Shown piece after piece: positions 61,123 to 64,000 of a stretch of DNA of 64,000 nucleotides (position 1 is the first letter of the stretch; the number at the start of each line of letters is the position of its first letter). Origin of the DNA: Oscillospiraceae bacterium (GTDB lineage: Bacteria; Bacillota; Clostridia; Oscillospirales; CAG-272); assembly GCA_015064735.1 (NCBI GenBank), contig SVRP01000009.1, forward strand, positions 25,077 to 89,076, read 5' to 3'. Position numbers and translations under genes: made by a program. Below the pieces are notes generated by a model. It had not been told where the DNA came from and did no database searches. It saw only the letters and a program-made list of their open reading frames with translations.

Positions 61123-62085
61123 TCATTTAATCGTAATCCTTATATCTCCCGTAGTGGTATTTATCTCACACCTACCGCCATTTACAGTCTTAGGCACATC
61201 AACATCTCCGGTATTTGCGCTTGCTATAAAGACCTTTTCGGTCAAAAGGCTTCCCAACACGTCGCCGGTAGTGGTCTTTATATAAAGTTCGGACGCATCA
61301 CAGCTATCAAGATTTACGTTTCCAGTGCTTCTGTGAACCGAAAGGCTTTCGTTTGCTATTACCCGATTAAGCGTAACGTCCCCTGTGCTTCCTCTTGATA
61401 CGAAATTTTTACAGGTTACGTCGGTAAGATTGATATCTCCAGTGCTGACACCTATAATAACGTCTCCGTCAACCGCCAGATTGGAAGCCTTCACGTCTCC
61501 CGTGGTAACAAACAGTGAAGCAGATGCTGCCCTTGCTCCTCCTACGGTAATATCTCCCGTAGTTGTTTCTATTTTCATTTCTCCCGAAGCGGAAGCCATA
61601 CATCTTACGTCTCCCGTGCTTACGGATACGTCAATACTTCCAAAGCTGAAATTATTCGGTATTTCCACGTCTCCCGTAGAGCTATTGATGTAAAGCGAAT
61701 TATATTCATCGGCGGGCATATATACGGTTATTTTTGCAGAACCGAAATTTATACCAAGGAAATCGTACCATTTTCTCGTGTCCTCAACCTTTACGTTAAG
61801 AGCGCCGTCTTCTACAAATACCATATGCTTTGCTTTCTTCATTTCGCAGCACTCCACCCTGCGCTCTCCGTCAGTCGATGGAATAAACACTATATCCGCC
61901 GTGGTTGTATCTATTGATATTTTCTCAAATTCATCGCTTATTATGTGTGTATTAGTTTCATATTTAACGCTGTTCAGCTTTTTGAAATCCCATCCGAATA
62001 TAGACATAACTACAACAACCGTCAGCAAACCGATAACCACAAGAGATGCCGCGACTATAAGCCATATCTTCTTTGCGTTATTCAT
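61123..62085 (-). CDS. DUF4097 beta-helix-like membrane-anchored protein
   Basis: 320 aa. One N-terminal transmembrane helix (WLIVAASLVVIGLLTVVVVMS), then a right-handed beta-helix-like region with at least eight repeats of the form (S/T)TGDV/I spaced about 19-20 residues (from about 130 to the end). This is the DUF4097/LiaG type, linked to envelope-stress sensing. It overlaps the DUF1700 gene by 4 bases in a PadR-DUF1700-DUF4097 operon. Confidence 0.88.
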   Translation of the reverse strand: MNNAKKIWLIVAASLVVIGLLTVVVVMSIFGWDFKKLNSVKYETNTHIISDEFEKISIDTTTADIVFIPSTDGERRVECCEMKKAKHMVFVEDGALNVKVEDTRKWYDFLGINFGSAKITVYMPADEYNSLYINSSTGDVEIPNNFSFGSIDVSVSTGDVRCMASASGEMKIETTTGDITVGGARAASASLFVTTGDVKASNLAVDGDVIIGVSTGDINLTDVTCKNFVSRGSTGDVTLNRVIANESLSVHRSTGNVNLDSCDASELYIKTTTGDVLGSLLTEKVFIASANTGDVDVPKTVNGGRCEINTTTGDIRITIK

Positions 62086-62684
62086 TTTGCTGCCTCCTTC
62101 TTAACAAATATTCTTTTGATGCCCAAAGCGATCTTCTTTGCAAGAACTGCCGTTCCCTTTGTAGAATTCTTGCATCCGAAAAACAGGAATATTGAAGAGC
62201 CCGCCAAAATAAGACCTGCGCCCAATATTGCCACTCCCGCAAGAGCGTTTCCGTAAATTACCTGAACAACAAAAATTACAATGCTGCCGCCTGCCGTAGC
62301 AGTAAATGCCACAAAAACAGCCCACAGTGAAATAACCAATGCCCACAATACCGCATATAGTGAAAAGGTTACGGCAACGGCGGCTATCGCCAAAGGCACC
62401 CACACGGGTGAACCTGCCGCCAACAGCACGATCTCCCACGTTTTAAGCTTTCTTTTTGACTCCCGCTTTTGGTCTTTATTCCTTGCCTGTGATATTTCGG
62501 CAGTTATCCCCGCCGCTATCTCGTCGATCGAGCCTATCCCTCTTACGGCTTCTTCCTCGGAAATACCTTCTTCCATGCGGTCGTCGATTATTTCGCTATA
62601 AAATCCGAGTCGGTCCTCGGCATCCTTTTCGGGCACACCCGAAAGCTTTGACCGAAGCTCAGCCATAAATTCATTTTTAGTCAT
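62082..62684 (-). CDS. DUF1700 (HAAS) membrane protein
   Basis: 200 aa. N-terminal helical HAAS domain (MAELRSKLSGVPEKDAEDRLGFYSEIIDDRMEEGISEEEAV) followed by about four hydrophobic helices and a basic tail. Typical partner of PadR regulators and DUF4097 proteins. Overlaps both neighbours (4 and 8 bases), so translation is coupled. Confidence 0.9.
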   Translation of the reverse strand: MTKNEFMAELRSKLSGVPEKDAEDRLGFYSEIIDDRMEEGISEEEAVRGIGSIDEIAAGITAEISQARNKDQKRESKRKLKTWEIVLLAAGSPVWVPLAIAAVAVTFSLYAVLWALVISLWAVFVAFTATAGGSIVIFVVQVIYGNALAGVAILGAGLILAGSSIFLFFGCKNSTKGTAVLAKKIALGIKRIFVKKEAAK

Positions 62685-62997
62685 TATCCTCTTCCTCCTT
62701 ACTCACGAACTGATAAATAAGCATTACCTCTCGCCACTCCGCTTTGAATTCCTCGATACGCCTAAGACCAAGCTCGGTAATGTGATAATATTTCCGAAGT
62801 CTGCCGTCATGCTCAGAGCTTCTCACCGTCAGCATTTTTGCCGTTTCAAGGCGCTTTAAAATGGTATAAAGCGTAGACTCCGACATTTCTACGTACGGCT
62901 TCATATCCTTGATTATCTTATATCCGTAAGAGTCGCCGTCCTTGATAGCCGCCAAAACGCATATATCAAGCAACCCTCGCTTTAACTGTATATCCAT
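62677..62997 (-). CDS. PadR-family transcriptional regulator
   Basis: 106-aa winged-HTH repressor. LKRGLLDICVLAAIKDGDSYGYKIIKDMKPYVEMSESTLYTILKRLETAKML is the PadR DNA-binding domain; the short C-terminal helix dimerises. It heads the operon and probably represses it. AGGGGGAG precedes the ATG. Confidence 0.92.
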   Translation of the reverse strand: MDIQLKRGLLDICVLAAIKDGDSYGYKIIKDMKPYVEMSESTLYTILKRLETAKMLTVRSSEHDGRLRKYYHITELGLRRIEEFKAEWREVMLIYQFVSKEEEDND

Positions 62998-63021
62998 AGC
63001 ATACTCCCCCTTACGTAATAC

Positions 63022-63050
63022 ATCATATCACGAAGTATATGCTTTGTCAA
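63022..63050 (-). promoter_or_regulatory. Sigma-A promoter of the PadR operon
   Basis: Minus strand TTGACA (63045-63050) and TATGAT (63022-63027), 17-base spacer. Sequence around the -10 (TACTTCGTGATATGATGTATTACG) is partly symmetrical and could be the PadR site. Confidence 0.7.
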
Positions 63051-63060
63051 TAGATTTTTA

Positions 63061-63114
63061 AAAAAATTAAAAAAGCAGTCTGTTTGGAAATAAAAAAATC
63101 CAGACAGACTGCTT
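63061..63114 (-). terminator. Intrinsic terminator for minus-strand transcription from the right
   Basis: AAGCAGTCTGTCTGGA / TCCAAACAGACTGCTT (one G-U) read on the minus strand, followed by TTTT and T-rich sequence. It ends any transcript of the remnant or gene to the right. Confidence 0.75.
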
Positions 63115-63124
63115 GTTCATTATA

Positions 63125-63298
63125 TTATTCAGGTATTATTTCTCCCATTTCATCTTGGGCGTTATTTGGAGCATAAGGCTTAACGATATACTCCTCAACG
63201 GCAGTGTCCCCCTTATCTTTCGTCGCAAAATAGCTCAGTTTTATTAATAATAAAGTTCTTGCCTTTTGGAACGACTGAGTGGGAATGATGTGTGTCAA
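63125..63298 (-). pseudogene. C-terminal fragment of an unknown protein
   Basis: A reading frame with protein-like composition ends at 63125 directly before a terminator: about 57 codons, finishing KPYAPNNAQDEMGEIIPE. No ATG or ribosome site is present upstream; the best start is a TTG at 63298 and the frame is stopped at about 63348. It looks like the tail of a gene whose front was lost. The remaining 63299-63687 holds a plus-strand hairpin, AT-rich sequence and no supportable gene. Confidence 0.35.
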
Positions 63299-63309
63299 TG
63301 GAATAAAGA

Positions 63310-63346
63310 AAAGCCCTGTGAAAGTGGATTCACAAGGCTATTTTTT
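63310..63346 (+). terminator. Hairpin with T run
   Basis: AGCCCTGTGAA / TTCACAAGGCT (one internal mismatch) followed by six Ts on the plus strand. No plus-strand gene was found for it. Confidence 0.5.
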
Positions 63347-63687
63347 CTCTTGATGAGAATATTCGATTTTGGCTTTTTAAGCTGTTATCGATTGGGCTTG
63401 GACAGCGTTTATTATTCCCACTCGCTTAAATTAGCATTATATTGAGTGAATTTAGGTCTTTCGAGGGTGTTTTACAAGGAATTTGACCGCCTTTTTCCGC
63501 TTCGTCTATGGAGTCTGCGAAAAAACGGTATCAAAATGGTATCAGCGATACCACCCGGAATGCACGGCTTTTTTTCGTTATTCATTATACCATAAAATCA
63601 GAATAAATACAAGAGGTTTGCGGAGAATTTTCAAAAAAAGCGAAAAGAAGGATGCAGCCGAAGCAGCACCCTTCATTAAAACTAATA

Positions 63688-64000
63688 TTATGGAATATAC
63701 ACATTATACTGTGTTTTGAAAAACTCATAATATTCTTTATTAGGTTCAAGTGTAGAGGAAATATCGACATCCATAAGCGGTATAACTTCATTATTGGGAG
63801 TAATAAAAGCTTCCACATCACCAATGTATATATATACCAATTCTACGCCTGAATTTTGTTGCATTAATTCATTATAATGAGAAAACCACTGCGCACCAAA
63901 CAAAACAAAATGTTTTATTCCTGTTTCTTCTTTTGTAACTTGGATTATTGCAACGAGTTTATCTCCGTCGTATGCAAGATAGTCGCGCCAATTTACCGCT
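63688..64000 (-). CDS. Unknown protein, 5' end beyond the window
   Basis: About 103 C-terminal residues are visible on the minus strand; the frame stays open to the window edge. It reads like a soluble alpha/beta protein (VAIIQVTKEETGIKHFVLFGAQWFSHYNE..., VYIYIGDVEAFITPNNEVIPLMDVD) and ends YNVYIP. Not recognised. Composition is more AT-rich than most neighbours. Confidence 0.55.
   Translation of the reverse strand, partial: AVNWRDYLAYDGDKLVAIIQVTKEETGIKHFVLFGAQWFSHYNELMQQNSGVELVYIYIGDVEAFITPNNEVIPLMDVDISSTLEPNKEYYEFFKTQYNVYIP

Noticed and set aside
63483..63719. Plus-strand 78-codon frame containing KTVSKWYQRY
   Set aside because: Slightly recalls ends of integrase genes, but there is no ribosome site, it overlaps the 3' end of the minus-strand gene and no integrase catalytic motif is visible.
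1..64000. tRNA, rRNA, CRISPR array, intact IS element or prophage
   Set aside because: Scanned by eye on both strands; no CCA-ended cloverleaf, regular spaced repeat array, transposase or phage structural gene was recognised. Short tRNAs could still be missed without a program.

Overview
The window looks like chromosome of an anaerobic, low-to-mid GC Bacillota (Clostridia), probably an uncultured gut-type lineage. Supporting signs are an orphan spoVAC, a PadR/DUF1700/DUF4097 module, DUF4317 and DUF1294 proteins, a flavodiiron-rubredoxin fusion, near-consensus TTGACA/TATAAT promoters with 17-bp spacers, and strong AGGAGG-type ribosome binding sites. No rRNA, tRNA, CRISPR array, intact insertion sequence or prophage was recognised.

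Layout. 1-8.0 kb: a sugar kinase cut by the window edge, a ZIP metal transporter, an MFS transporter with an AraC regulator, a glycerophosphodiesterase, and two tandem paralogous exported proteins on the minus strand. 8.2-15.7 kb: an aromatic amino acid catabolic operon with two phenylacetate-CoA ligase paralogues around indolepyruvate:ferredoxin oxidoreductase (iorAB), then an ACT protein, an amidohydrolase and an aminotransferase. 15.8-17.5 kb: a glycosidase-like orphan with its own elaborate control region. 17.6-28.9 kb: the centrepiece, one tightly packed run of malate/lactate-type dehydrogenase, fumarase, HdrB, HdrC, HdrA, an MvhD-like protein, two ferredoxin-type proteins, an AsrB-like flavin/NAD(P) protein, FrdB and FrdA, followed by an AspT/SucE-type transporter. 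30.4-36.1 kb: a CLC channel, an unassigned glycyl-radical enzyme with its activase, and an unknown protein. 36.2-43.9 kb: a housekeeping-like operon of an MBL hydrolase, gltX, glnS, DUF1294, a MutS-like ATPase, an Lrp regulator and an aminotransferase. 43.9-44.9 kb: terminators, a 191-bp inverted-repeat element, and a candidate structured RNA followed by a tiny Cys-rich protein. 45-64 kb: small operons for spore, envelope, sugar-phosphate, efflux, D-lactate, oxygen/NO detoxification and envelope-stress functions, ending in a probable gene remnant and a gene cut by the right edge.

How it fits together. The 17.6-30.3 kb block can be read as the reductive branch oxaloacetate -> malate -> fumarate -> succinate, with a soluble fumarate reductase encoded together with a complete Hdr/Flox-type flavin-based electron-bifurcation set and a possible succinate exporter. 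The most interesting hypothesis is an NADH-dependent, electron-bifurcating, cytosolic fumarate reductase that also reduces ferredoxin. The ior operon would supply reduced ferredoxin and acyl-CoA from aromatic 2-oxo acids. These functional links are inferences from gene content and order; no search or alignment program was run.
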